Assembly: GCA_014905825.1 (NCBI GenBank)
Contig: JACGCN010000003.1
Coordinates: forward strand, 186,001-250,000
Source: Lyophyllum atratum
Taxonomy: Eukaryota > Basidiomycota > Agaricomycetes > Agaricales > Lyophyllaceae
DNA length: 64,000 bases
Direction: 5' to 3'
The first letter of the stretch is position 1, and every line of letters starts with the position of its first letter. The notes under the pieces were generated by a model that was not told where the DNA came from, did not search any database, and saw nothing but the letters and a program-made list of their open reading frames with translations. Shown here piece by piece: positions 20,419 to 41,220 of this stretch. A program made the translations under genes and the position numbers.

Positions 20419-22858
20419 TCACTCCTGCTTCCCCTTGTTCAGAATCTCCTCCACCTCTACACACTCGCTCGGGTCTCTAAACACCCGAAGCGGCACATGC
20501 CCCGGCATCTGTGTCCTAGCAACATACACCCGGGCCTGTAGCGCAAACCTCTTCTTCTCCGCCTCGGGCAGCCGTGCGAGCAACGAGCTCATCGATGCCG
20601 TGGACGACCTCGATATGGACGATGCGTTGGAGGGCTGGTTAATGAGCCGCTGCCCTGTGGATTGCGGCGTCGATGGTGGCTTTAGTGTATCGTTGTTGGC
20701 ATTAAGCAAGGCTGATACTGCTCGGGCCGTGTTAGCAGGGGCCATGCCCATAGGCTCTGGTTCTGCGGACAGCGGTGAACGCGTAAAATAGTCGCCATTT
20801 GCTGTGCCGTTGCCGTTGCGGGAGAAGGGGGTGTTCGCTTTGGGTGTGCTCGATGGGGTGCTTTTAGTGCTCAGCAAATCTGATAATGTCCGTCGTGGCC
20901 GAGGCGTGTCGTCCGTACTGCCATTGAGCTTGAGCAGATTGGACACTGATCCGGAAGCGCCGACGGCTTTCCAGCCAGTCGGGTCGTCGATTGGCTCTCC
21001 CGTGTCGACGTCGCGTACTAACACAGCTAGGATCTGGTCGGGGCGTTCTCGCGCAAGTCTGGAATGGAGCTCGTTATGCTGCGCTTTGGTACGATACTGA
21101 TGTGCTTACTCGGAATAGAGCTCCATGTCCTGCTCGCCAGTGTCTCCGATAAGGAAGAAACGTGACTCCGGGAAGGCATCAAGGATTTCTACTACACCAG
21201 CGCGTTTCCGCAGCGCAGGCGCTGAAAGAAGACCGTTGAATATCGATCGACCGGCATATGACTTCAACTTGATAGACCCTGAGGATGCTAAGGGTAAGAA
21301 TTGATTTTTGGACGCTCAAGCGAAGCTGCTCACCTGGAGGAAGCTGGGAGACCTGAAAGAATTCGCTGAGAACAGGAAGCAGCGCAAAAGGGCCATTGGA
21401 CTGTGGCAAAAAGGCATCAGCTTGATTACACATAAACCGAGGAATAACACCTACCACGTAATGAAACCGGATCCCTCTACTCCACATCGAGGTATACCAC
21501 TCTCCCATCCCGGGTATGATGTTCTCCTGCAACTCCTTCACGAAGACATTCTGGAACACCGCACGAGCCCCACTAAGCACATTCGAGAGTTTTACCGTAT
21601 CGTCGATATCTGATACCACACGTATCGGCGAGTGCGATATCGGGATGTGTATCGTCTTCGGGAGCGAGCCCGGCTTCGCCTGAGCAGCAGGAGCAGACTC
21701 TAAACCCGAGGATGACGATGATGGGCTGTCCTCCGCCGGCAGCAGCTCTGCGGCCACAAGCAGCTCGTGCTCCTCGTAGCGATCGCCGAAGGCGATGTGC
21801 AACGCTCCAGGGTGCTGACACAGGTCCTCCCACTTCACCACGAAGCGAGCATGGAAGCTCCCGTCGGCCGCGGTAACAACATCCTGTACCGCCACGGGGC
21901 CGTACTCCACCGCGTCCCGGTCGTCCGCGCTGTCCCTTCTGTTTTCACCGAAATGGTGAGGCGAAGCGAAGAGGTGGAGGCGGATGGTGCGGGAGGCGAG
22001 GACGGAGGACCAGAAGGGCTGCAATCGTGATTCGAGGTTCGCATGCAGCTTGCGGAGCGCGTCGGCGGGGAGCGCGGTTACAGGGTTTCGGGCGATGGGC
22101 TCGGGGCTCGGGTCTTCTGGTGTGTTTACGCTCGAGCCTGGGGAAGAGGAGCGGGAGGAGTTCGGGGTGTTTGAACTGGCACGCTGGAAGTGACGGTCTA
22201 GGATGTTTACTTCGTAGTCTTCGGTGATCTCGCTCGGTCGAGGGGGTAGCTTCTTCTGTGCGAGCAACTCTTCGGTGGATGGAGTTAGACGCATCAGTGG
22301 GTCTGGCTCTGGCTCGAGTGCATCTGCGGTAATTTTGGGCAAAGAAGCGAAGCCTAAGAAGAGAATTAGTTGCGTATATGCTGAGAAATGATTTCGTTAT
22401 TACCTTTGGCCAAGCGTATGAATGCCCGTTGTGAACGACTCGCAGTCGCAGCTGAACGATGGCTAATTGCGAACCCAGAGATGAATACTTCGACTTCAAA
22501 CGCCTCTGTAAGATATATCACGTCAAAGTCCAGCTCTGTGGTATCGAAACGACGCACCTTCGAGGTCATGACTGCCAATCTTCCTGTGCCGCCGCACAGC
22601 CCAGCCTGGAAACAAGTTTATAGTCTCTGTAGCCGAGCTCCCTGTAACGTCGCTGGCTCCCCTCCTCAATCTTATCCTCTGACCAGCCCATGCTCTCCAA
22701 CTCTGTCGCTCGTCCTCTTGAGCTTCTGCTGTGCGAAGTGGTGTGGCCCTCGAATTTCTCGGATTTTTCGCCTGAGAACCGCGCAAATACTCTCTGAACG
22801 AGGAAATCCGCGACGAAGCGGACGAAAGATATCTCCAGGACGGCATTTCTTCAGACAT
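20419..22858 (-). CDS. APP1: APP1-type phosphatidate phosphatase
   Basis: The yeast homologue dephosphorylates phosphatidic acid to diacylglycerol at cortical actin patches during endocytosis. Exons: 22558-22858, 22404-22505, 21455-22353, 21334-21400, 21110-21278 and 20419-21058; 725 aa, all in phase. The conserved catalytic domain (Pfam DUF2183 type) carries the haloacid-dehalogenase-like DxDxT motif as SDIDDTVKLSN (Asp about 383 and 385), followed by SNGPFALLPVLSEFF, PPGSIKLKSYAGRS, RKRAGVVEILDAFPESRF and LIGDTGEQDMELYSELARER, all typical of the family. Residues 60-140 hold the upstream domain with FEVEVFISGFAISHR and SQRAFIRLAKGFASLPKI. The C-terminal 200 residues are Ser/Thr/Pro-rich and probably disordered. 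Family assignment is firm. Confidence 0.92.
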
Positions 22859-23531
22859 GGTGGAGGTAGGAGATCGGTGTCATGAGCGTTTGACGTGCCA
22901 TAGCTGTGACAACGGAAGGAGCGCCGACGCCGAAAATGACACGGCCCTATTTGATTTGCCTAGCTCAGCCAAATATAGGCAGTCCCAAAGCGTACTTACA
23001 CGCGTCCGACATGTGTATGCGACGCGTTCAAGTAGTTCAAGTAGCAACCCGGATTCGCTCCATAGGAGGGTAGGAGGGTAAATGTCATCCCAGTCCGAAT
23101 CTCTGGAAAAATGTAGTTATAGACTCTTCGTTCTACGGTACCGTCATGTCGGGATTCGCTGAAGGTCGCAAACCAGGGACTACTTGCAGGCACTAGTTGA
23201 CCCGACTTCGTCAATCGTTGATTGCACTCCCCGAGGCCTGAGGACCAGCATTCCTCCAATTCAACCGGCTCCTCACGCTCACGCTCGCTCCCACCTTCGT
23301 TGTCTCCGCTCTGAAGCGACTCAAAGCTCTGCGCAACGTCACCTCAAGTGATTTCACTGATGTTCAGTATATCCAATCATGTCACTCCCGCAACAGCCCG
23401 CCCACGTAGTAGGCGTATCGCGGCGGGCAAAGCAAGGAACGCCGTTACGCACCGGGTGCCATGACCTCGCGCGCGTTATGTATAACAACAGGTGCTCAGT
23501 GTACTTGTTATTCACGCAGATATAACATGCT

Positions 23532-23573
23532 CGGACCTCCAGGGTTAGTGCGCGGACCTCCAGGGTTAGTGCG
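23532..23573. repeat. Perfect 21-bp tandem duplication
   Basis: The unit CGGACCTCCAGGGTTAGTGCG occurs twice head to tail with no mismatch. It lies in noncoding sequence between two minus-strand genes. No function is evident. Confidence 0.85.
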
Positions 23574-23863
23574 CTGAGCATGGTAGGAGCCTGAGCACGA
23601 GCTTTTAATACAACAATTCACGTGTATAGAATTTTGGGAATCTTGAGGTAGGAGTAACGACAGTCGATATAGTGAACTTGGAAGAGGCTTGGTTCTGGGA
23701 GGGTTTACGCACGGCAGTGGTGTATGAAGAGGGGGCATCGTATACGATCGCGACCGCGTATAGGTACTCAGGGAGAGCCGAGTTACTGCTGCGCCGACGA
23801 ACAGGTTTGAGGGCCAGGGTAAAAGGGTCGAAGTCCCTGGTGATGGAACCCAAACCAGGCAAG

Positions 23864-24270
23864 CTAGGGATTCCGATTAAGCACGCAAGGGAAACAAAAC
23901 CCTGTGTGGGGAAAGGCAGGCAACTCCGACAAGGCAGACAACGAGGGTGAGCCAGGCAATACAATTGAGGCAAGACTCAGGACCTCATCGCGCCAAACAT
24001 TGCCAGCACATGCTCGACTATAAAGTAAAATTGTTAACTGATTGATCACAGTGTCATATTACCCGGGAGGGGGAAACAACACAAACCTGTCAAGGGCTCG
24101 AGCCTAGTGTGCAAGTACGAGGTTAGTTAGTAGCTTGAATGCGACGATACAAATAGCAATACCTTGTCCAACGCCGGGACACGGGGTTCAAGCTCAGATT
24201 CCAAGAGCGGAAGAGCAAGAGATATGTGAACAAGGACGACAAGGGTCGAGAAGGAGGAGATAATCTTCAT
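23864..24270 (-). CDS. Possible small secreted protein
   Basis: Tentative model with exons 24163-24270, 24087-24103 and 23864-24017, 92 aa. The N-terminus MKIISSFSTLVVLVHISLAL is a good signal peptide and is followed by a possible dibasic-type propeptide region (ELEPRVPALDK). A TATAAAG lies about 85 bp upstream. The rest is hydrophobic with four cysteines and no domain that I know. The exon structure after the first exon is uncertain: another frame stays open down to 23605 and could belong to an alternative 3' end. Only the secretion signal and promoter support the gene. Confidence 0.3.
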
Positions 24271-25844
24271 ACAGAGAGGCAGGAGTGAACGTTGGCAGGC
24301 AAACGCGTAGCAGACGAGTATCGTTGAAGTATTCTATCCTTTCCACGTTACCTTTATAACATTTACTATACACAGGTTTAGGAGACGAAATCCAAAAGGA
24401 CGCAGATTGACTGCGAGCGCTAGTCTCGTAAGTATTATGGTTGAAACTAGCTTGAGCTTGTTAATTCGTTGACTTGGGATCAAAGCATGTGGAGCATGTA
24501 ACTGACCTCCTGAACTACATTTCCGACTCCCGAAAGTGGAGGAGGGCAGTTGCTCCTTCTACTAGAGACTGAATGCTGCCTGGTAGTAGCGCGTCACTTC
24601 TATGGTGTTTCTGGGTTTCGCAATAAAGACGAATGCCGTACGCTCAAGAGGAAGGAGAGAATTAGCCCCAAGATAAACCGTGAGTTGCTTCCGTATGCCA
24701 TACAGGACTCGGTGCATGTTACGAGCCGATTTCAGACAGCTGCCACTAGCTCTATCGGACGGTGCAAAAAGATACAGGGACCGTAGCCCGTTCTTTCTTA
24801 AAGAGGTTCATGCCTACAATAATACGTGAGATAAAGCTCATACGGCATGTCATAGATAGTTACTTTGGTAAAGCCCGGGAGGTTTCAAGGAACCTTCCAA
24901 GAGCCTCCTTGCCGCCACCATCCCATCGAGCGTACTAGAGGCGGGACGGTGGTCGACCGCGATGCAGTTTTATCTCTTCCAGCGATATGGTTGCAAAAAT
25001 AGCGCCGTTTCAAAAGTATAGCCAGAGAGAATATCTTCGTAAATGCGGAAGCTTCAAGAGTTGGAAGTTGGAACCCAACCTTGCTGGTCGGACGTGACAT
25101 GGACAAGTGACCTCAAATCATTACAATCTAATCTTATCTGACGCGATACAATTCGTCATCCGGAAATTTCGGCGCCGAGCTGCTTGCCAGCGTCCAGGTC
25201 ACATAGTACACTGCTGAACCAGCTACAACGCGGCCATTTCTGCCTACGGTGAGGTGGTCATATCTTGGCTTAAAACCTGGATGAAACTAACGTTGTGCCT
25301 CGCTGCAACCTTCAGTCGACAAGTCTGCGGCAGGCCGGGATGCCACCTTCCTTGCAGAATTGTCTCACTTACATAAATAGGAAGTTGCAATTCAGTTCTG
25401 TTGAATATTATAATCTGTTTATAAGTTCCTATCTCCGTTTTCGTATCCTCTGACAAAGTCGAGCACATCTTTATGCTCTCTAGCTGCCCAGCATCATTGC
25501 CGCGGATAGCGTTAACCCTTCGAATTTGAAAGGATCTGGGAAAGTTGTCTTCAACATAGAGGCCACATCTAATCCATGGTAAGTCGTGATTCTAATAACT
25601 CAATGCTAAATTACTCACAGCTCCTACTTCTTTACGATACCAGAACCCGAGAGAGCGGCGCGACTCCAACCCTGAAGAGCAGGGCACCAACGAACGGAAA
25701 CAGTGGGGCTTGACCGGACGAGCCCCTCAGCCACCCACAGCTCATCCAGCAACCCAAATCGCAGCGAACCTGCATAGCGAAACTTCCAAGAAGATAAAGC
25801 TTACAACATCTTCCGATTTTCAGCACCATGAATCTGCAAAATAC
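24271..25844. other. Intergenic region, possible 5' exon of the next gene
   Basis: Nothing is supportable between 24271 and about 25570. From about 25623 to 25844 the frame of the next gene is open without an ATG, preceded by a plausible acceptor (TTACTCACAG at about 25620). An upstream coding exon may therefore exist, but I could not find one with matching phase. Confidence 0.45.
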
Positions 25845-27222
25845 ATGACAGCGGACGATGCGTACACCCACGCTACGAGCAAGGAGCCCATTATCCGCGA
25901 CCTGCTTATGCGCCTCGAGTATAAGGGCGGGTACTCACTGCACGCGGGCTTCAACGAGGAAATGGTCCACTGTGGACAGCGGCAGGAGGAGATCTACTTG
26001 GTCCTTGATGCAGATGTCTCCACGGAAATCGGCGACGCGCTCGAAGAAATCTTCGCGCCTTTCCCAGGGATAGTGTATACGACAAAGGGTGTGTATCGTA
26101 TCCAGACAGAGACGCCGAGATTACGCAGTATTTTGAGCGGGGAAAATGCCGACGATAGGAATGGAGAGTGGAGAGTGTTGAGAACCGAAGAGGATGGCGG
26201 TGGGGTGGGAGGATCCGAAGTCGACGATGACCACGGTCCTGTGACGATTACGATCCCTTTCAGTTCAACCATTTCGCTCAAGGCGGTGAACGCTCCGAAG
26301 GGATCTCCAACCAACTTCACAACGGCCTCTTGCATCGAAATAATAGTGAGCACTCCTTTTGTATGGATATCATGATACAATGGCCTAACGAGACGCATGC
26401 TCGTAGATCAACAAGAACCGTAAATCAGAGTCGCCCCCGCCTGAGTTAAAGTGGCCTAGGCCTTGGATCAGCGTCGACATGACCGCGCTTGACATTTCTA
26501 CCCAAAGAAGCTGTGCTGAACTCCAATCCAAGTACACCTTTGCGCTCGCTCAGATCAGCATGTTGAGCTCCCTAACTCCCGCATCCGTCCTCCAATCTTC
26601 CCCTTATATGACGCACGTCCAGGACACGGTCAAGCCAAAGACGGAGTATAGCATTTGTGGCGGCATATTTTCAGCGCTCGCTTCCGGTCTCGGCCTGCTT
26701 TTGGGTCTGGCGAAGAGTCCTGCTGTGACCGTCACCGCAGATAAGACGCGCCATCGCTGGGACATCTACTCGCAGCTGCTCGGTGCAGCGGCAGACGATC
26801 ACAGCGAAGGCATGTCCTGGACGTATTTGCATAACGGGAGTGCTGGCGGAGAACTCAAAGGTCTAGCGGCCGAGCGAATCGAGCTTGAGCCAAGACCAAC
26901 GTTAGTCTTGGGCTATGACATATCGAAAAATCATATCCTCGAGGTGGAGGTGGTCGTTTATTGGTCGTTGAATGCGACCAGGAGTAGGCAGTCGCTCCAC
27001 CCAGCATTTTCTTCGGACCCCTTCGGGGAAGGAAAGGGTGAGGGAGAGGAAGAAATCCCGGCATTTATGAATTTTTTGCATCATCTATCGGTCGTGGTCG
27101 ATATAGGGAACAGGGCGCCGGAGGATCCGTCAATACTGATCGAGGATGCGGCAGATAGACCGAAGATCAAGGATTTGCGTCCAAGTGGGGACATCACTCC
27201 GCCGGCCGACTGCTTGGCCTAG
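25845..27222 (+). CDS. Unrecognised protein
   Basis: Two exons, 25845-26345 and 26407-27222, giving 438 aa from the first in-frame ATG. The open frame extends 135 nt further upstream without an ATG, so the true N-terminus may lie in an unfound exon. I do not recognise the family. Visible features: an acidic patch around residues 140-165, a long mixed alpha/beta region after the intron, a glycine/alanine/leucine hydrophobic segment (GGIFSALASGLGLLLGLA), and a Pro-rich C-terminus. No signal peptide is visible. The single intron has GT-AG ends and phase 0. Coding nature is supported by a 470-codon frame that reads cleanly across the splice. Confidence 0.65.
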
Positions 27223-27506
27223 CTATGACCACTGAATTCCTTCCACTACTTAATTACTGGGTGGTCCCCCGCCTATCCCTCGACGCATTCATGGAGATAT
27301 GCCTTGACGGCTGTCGCTTTCGAACGCAGGGACGGGAAAGGTATCTCCATTGGTGGTGAGGGGGCCCACATTGTATGTATAACGTACTTGATGTATGTAT
27401 ATGTCTCCGTCTATGAGTAGATAAATAATGTCGACTCCATTGTATTCTTCTGTCTAATCGCTATGTTCCCAAGCCGAAGCAGAACACCCAGTACCGAAAT
27501 TCACGG

Positions 27507-29223
27507 CTACGCCTTTCCCTCGACACTAGAGCCTGAAATGACGAAGCCCTTGTACCCTGCCTCGGCGGACTCGCGCACAGTGCGCATGTAAAGCGGCACT
27601 CCACCCACGAAGTTGAGCGCCTCGATGCGCTTCCCAGGCACATTCGCACCCGTGTACCATGTCTTTGCACGAAGGAAGAGACCCCCTGAGAACATCGCCT
27701 GTAGCTGAGCCACCCACGCATCCTCCGCGCCCCTCTCTGGCTCAATACGTGTCTTCTCCTGTGTGCGCATATGCGTGAGGCAGTCCACGATCCAGTCACC
27801 TTGCAATTCCTACGAAACAAGCACGTATGTCAGAATGGGGTAGACACGGGACGAAGAAATGTATACGTACGGCACAAGTTGGGCCGTTGCAGAAGGCGGT
27901 TGGTCCATGGGGCCCATAGGGGAAGAACATGTTGGGGTAACCGTTCGACATCAGGCCCAGATACGTCGAGAGGCCGCGCGACCACGTCTCTTTAATGGAC
28001 TCGCCACCCGTACCCCGAATGTCGATCTGGATGATACTGCCCGTGATGGCATCAAAGCCCGTCGCGAGGACGAGGACGTCCAGCTCGTGCTCCACCCCAT
28101 CCTCTGTCTTCACTCCCTTGGGAGTTATCTCGACGATCGGGGTTTCCCCTACGTCGACAAGCGTGACGTTAGGCTGGTTGTACACCTCGTAGTACTTCTG
28201 CTCCAGACTAGGTCGCTTGACGCCGAAGGGATGCGGGGCCACCTCCGGCGCGAGCTTGCGCTGCATCTCAGGGTCTCGAAGGCGCTTGAGGACCTTCATG
28301 CGCCAGAAGTTGTATGCCTCGACGTTGGCATTCATATCCAGGGCAATATCCCGGTACGACCCGAGAGTGAAGTTGAACCCACCGCGGGTCCACAAGTCTT
28401 CGAAAGAGATGAATTTCTCCTCCGGCGTGAGCTCAAAGACGCTCCTGTTGATCCCGTCGTAGTGGAAGCCGGCAAACGTCTGCTCGCGACGCTTGAAGAT
28501 GTGTGGGTAAAGCTCTGTTTTCAGTTGATCCTGCGCAGCGACTTCGAGCTTGCGCTGGTACATCGGAAGTGCGAGGTTGGGTGTGCGTTGGAAGACTGTG
28601 AGGTGTGCGGCTACTGGGCCGCTTTCCTGGATGACCTGAACACCACTCGCCCCTGTACCGATAACTCCGATGCGCTTCCTTGCCAGGTCAACCCCGCCTT
28701 GGGGCCACCGCGCGGTGTGGTGGACTGCGCCCTGGAATGTCTCGAGCCCCTTGTAGGCAGGGAAGAGAGGTTTGGAAGAATAACCAGTGCAGATGATGAG
28801 GAAGCGTGAGCGGACGGTGCGTCCGTCATCAGTGGAGGAGACCCATCGATCAGTGGTGGTGTCGAAATGAGTGGAGGTTACGCTGGTATTGTAGGAGATG
28901 TCGCGGCTCAGGTCGAGCTTCCGATCAACGAAGTCGAAGTACTCCACCAGCTCTTCCCGACCAGGAAAACGTTCCTTCCAGTTCCATTCCTTCCACAACT
29001 CCTCGATCGAAAACTGGTAGGTGTAATATTCGGAGTCGACACGGGCACCAGGGTAGCAGTTCCAGTGCCAAGTGCCGCCCAACTTGCTACCCTTTTCGAA
29101 GACCTTCACGGAGAATCCAGCTTTACGGAGCTTGTGCAACTGGTATAGCCCGGAAAAGCCTGCGCCAATGACGAGGACATCGAGTTCTGGCTCTTGGTGC
29201 GCTGCGTGACCGTTTGCCGACAT
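27507..29223 (-). CDS. Baeyer-Villiger-type flavin monooxygenase
   Basis: NADPH- and FAD-dependent enzyme expected to insert oxygen next to a ketone carbonyl, giving an ester or lactone. Two exons, 27871-29223 and 27507-27809, 551 aa. The FAD-binding Rossmann motif is IGAGFSG (Gly 20, 22, 25) and the NADPH motif is IGTGASG (about residue 187). Between them lies the BVMO fingerprint FxGxxxHxxxWP, seen as FQGAVHHTARWP (163-174). [17 protein letters not shown] and the C-terminal TWYTGANVPGK are also typical. No targeting signal. It is the intact member of a tandem pair; the other copy (32972-34681) is frame-shifted. A plus-strand alpha/beta hydrolase gene lies between them. Substrate cannot be told from sequence. 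Confidence 0.93.
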
Positions 29224-31585
29224 AAGGAAGTGGAAAGTGTGTTATCTGCCGCTCTCCATCCGACGCCGTTTTATGTGATTCCAGACCCCGAGGAGCACAT
29301 GGTTCGATCCAAGGGACCTTCTATGAATGCTTATCAGTACCCTGGTGGGATCTTTGAGACCCTGCGGCATGAATAGACGACTTGGGCCAGTAGATTGGCT
29401 TGTTGACATGTGGCAGCTTTGACATCCTGAGGGTCCGTCAGAATCGCTGACTTGCCGCTGATATGATAACTATCGTCTGCGAGGAGGAGCGAGATGACGT
29501 TCATGGCAGAAAAAATCGAAGGTCGGACCTTTACAAGTGTGCCAAGCCAGTCGGTTTTAGCCAGGCCCCGAAAGGTGTTCAGGTTGCTGTTGTTGGAGAG
29601 GGAAAACTTCATGTTGCCCAGAAGCATGAAATGGACTCGGCGAGAGGTGGGAAGTCATGCTAGACTGACGATGGCAGGCATAATCTCCGGAAGCTGACCC
29701 CAATTGACCAGATGATAGTCAACCCAAGGTAGATCTTGATACAAAAAACTGATGGACGGTCAGCTCGAGCTCGTTTCATATGTGATGATCGACATAAACT
29801 GTTGAATAGGCATCTGAGAGATCGACGTCCGATACTGAGCTGTATTGCACAAGAGGAAAGAGGACAGACCCTGTCAGTTCTGACCAAAACCCATACGCGG
29901 GCGATCCGCGTAAATAGTCGAGGTAAATCGGAGACCGAAATATTTGCACTCCATTCCTCCCCATTGTTTCTCGGTTCTTCTCGTTTCGTTCGACCAAGCT
30001 ATCCGGTGTATGCCCTCGCCCACATCCGATGAGAACATCCCTCTTCGCTCACTTCTGATCCTATCTCAACGGAAAATCATTACTCGTAGTTCTTTTTTTT
30101 CTTCGACAAAAAAGGTCCACTCACGTTTTCTTCGACATACTATTTATTGCTCGCAAATTGAGTGGCGTGATCCCCACTGGCAGACGCTCTGAATAGGTCA
30201 TTTTACCGGCGGGACAACAAATCGATGTCTTTCTCGAGCCTCAAAGGGCATATATTATTATCTATTGATTCCGCCTTTCTCGCTGACTAGAGCTTCAGAC
30301 GACCATGCGTCTTCTCCCGGTCCTGTCGCTCCCATGACACATTGCTGGGGAGATACTGATCAATACAACAGATTTCTACCCAGACATGCATACGTGAATC
30401 ATGTCCGTTACTTAACAGCTTTCTAAGGTCATCTCATACTGACCAGTTGCTGAAGCAGAGACGTCAAAAAATCAAGCACAGTCTGTGGCCCTAGCGGGAC
30501 ACCTTGATTTTCGTCAGATATGAGTATCAATTGCTACGTGACGCTTATTGATCTATACTCCAGATAGACTCTCGCCAAACTCCCGTGAGTTTTTGACTTA
30601 TCCCAGTCCTATACTACGTAGTGACAACCGCGCTCCAGGATAGATTTCTATAATACGACCTCGAAATATTTTCCATGGGTCAAGTGGATCATTCATGACA
30701 TCATGCCCATTTTCACCTAGCACTTCACGGACTGGTTTTGATCACCACTAACACTTCCAGCTGCTTTCCAGATGATCGGCGCGCTAGCAACGGGGCGTCA
30801 ACACCTCAAAGGATCCATTCCATCACACGATCAAAGTGGATGCGCTGATGATTAGACACGGCCTCTGATTCTCAAGCGAATGCGAGGCTGCGGCCGGCGA
30901 AGACTTCATACCTGGAATGCTCACTCAATCAATAGGAGGGGCTCACCACCAACAGCTCATTTGATATCCCCACGTGCGATGGGCTTGACCGCTGACGTTT
31001 TTAAGCAATATGACGGCGTTGAACGTCGATTCTGATTCATCCATTGGAAGCGCAACTTACGAGCTCCAAGATCGACAACGCCCAAGAAGTCATACTTTCG
31101 ATTTCTCCAGTACCTGACTCAGGTTCTTCGAGCATTTGAACGAGTATCATTCGCGCAAGGAGAGAAAATCAAACCAAGAACAGAAGATCAGATCTCATGT
31201 CATCTCTTGGCGGACTGCCGCTGGGCGGCCGGCTCGGAAATGACAAGTTTTCTCACTCCGAGTCGACAACGGTTCTCCTCGAGCCATGGTAAGCTCCAGA
31301 CTCCATGTCATTTTGAACGATTGACTTCCTAGTCGATTTTTGGAGTTTAGAATTGAGCCTAACGCTGGATCTGGATGCTGTAGAGGCCACTGAGAGCCAT
31401 TGTATGATCAGGTGGTCGATGACTCGTGCTTGTGGTGGGACTTTAAAAGGCCTTGATCGTCTTCTTGAAAACAGAAACGATCATTTCTGGACCTACAAGA
31501 TGCACTATATCTGCCGTCAAATCAGTCACCAACTGACTCACGACCCTCTTCTCAAGCGCCTCCGTCGTACTGCTTTACCAACTGA
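29224..31585. other. Intergenic region without a supported gene
   Basis: About 2.4 kb between the divergently transcribed BVMO and hydrolase genes. Only short open frames are seen, with no domain signature. It probably holds the promoters of both genes. Confidence 0.55.
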
Positions 31586-32776
31586 ATGGCGTACAACACT
31601 CTCCCGGCTGGGCTCTCCTACATTGATTCTGGTGCTCCCTCTATTGGTTCTCCGTATATGACCATCTTCGCCATCCATGGAATGTGCTTCACGAACCGTA
31701 CGTTTTCTATTGCAGGATGTCCACCATGTCTGACACACTCCAAGTTATCTTCCAGAGGGTACTATCCGTCGCTCACGGCAAGGGCGTTCGCTTTGTCGCT
31801 CCCAATCGTCGTCCTTTTCCTGGATCCACAGAATTCTCTCCAGAAGAGCTCGACGTTGTAATGAATGGCGGAACTGACGAGCAGAGAAACGCTCAAATTC
31901 AAGCACGCGGCCATGAGATGGCGACATTCATCAATAACTTCATTCAGAAATTCGATCTCCCCCCGATTTCCGAGGACGGGAAAACTGGAGGAATAATCCT
32001 TTTGGGATGGTCAGTCGGGGCTGCCTTCGCACTTGCCACAATCTCTGCTTCGCACACGCTCCCAGGGGAAATCCGTGGTCGTCTTAGCTCGTACATTCGA
32101 TCTTTGGTCTTATACGGTCCGTCTTTGTCTAATTTTTCAGTGCCTTTGCTTTGCTGACCAGGTATAAATTAATAGAGCCTGCGCCGATCGTCCTGGGACT
32201 CCCAACACCCGAACAGAACTGGGCCCCACTGATCGATACCACTATCCCTGAAGCCCTCCGCCTTCCCGCTTTTGGTCAATGGTCGACCTCGTACTTTGAT
32301 CACGGAGATCTCACGAAGCGAGACCTCAATTCTCTCTCATGGATCGTTGCATCTCCCAAGCGCGTTCCGACCATCTTTAATATCCCGGAGGCCCAACTGA
32401 AGGAAATGGAGCGTTACGGGGCTGATGCCATCAGCGATCTCCCATTCCTCTTCCACTTTGCGAATCAGCTCAAAGCCTCGTACAGGAGGGCATTCTACGC
32501 TCCTGGAACCCTCGAAGCCTTTCCCAAGATGAAGCTCACTTTCCTATGCGGCGATAAGACAGGCGCTTTTGGGATTGCGGGAATGTGGGCTGTGCAAGAC
32601 GATGAGAAGGAGGCGGATGGGAAGAAGGCAGTGAACTATAAAGTTGTCCCTGGTATCAATCATTTCGTAAGGTTTTCATTACCTTCCAGTCCACAGACGT
32701 TGATGAATCCTTCGACGTACAGTGGCATTGGGATGAACCAGAGAAGGCATTCGAGGGGTTCATGGCTTGTGCTTAG
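31586..32776 (+). CDS. Alpha/beta hydrolase
   Basis: Four exons, 31586-31697, 31745-32116, 32176-32666 and 32723-32776, giving 342 aa with matching phases. The fold is indicated by the oxyanion region FAIHGMCFTN near the N-terminus, the nucleophile elbow GWSVGA (GxSxG) and a late PGINHF that offers the catalytic His. A segment with GVRFVAPNRRPFPGS matches fungal AB-hydrolase proteins of this size. No signal peptide. The gene sits between two BVMO copies and faces away from the intact one, which suggests that it could cleave the ester product; this is inference from position and chemistry only. The third intron acceptor was chosen to give the ending HWDEPEKAFEGFMACA, which keeps His close to the usual C-terminal helix. 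Confidence 0.82.
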
Positions 32777-32971
32777 ATTACATACTGTATGTCCAAGTTC
32801 CGTCTTGAAGACTCCCCCGTTGAAGCGCCTTGATCTCGTTATTCGGACACGAGTCGTATGGAGGTCATAGTGTACGAAGTTCATGGACGATTGTTCTTCG
32901 AATCATCGGAATGATAGTCTGTAAGATATCAAGAATCGATTGGAGGTTTACATTGATTACATACTGCCATT

Positions 32972-41220
<8,249 letters not shown>

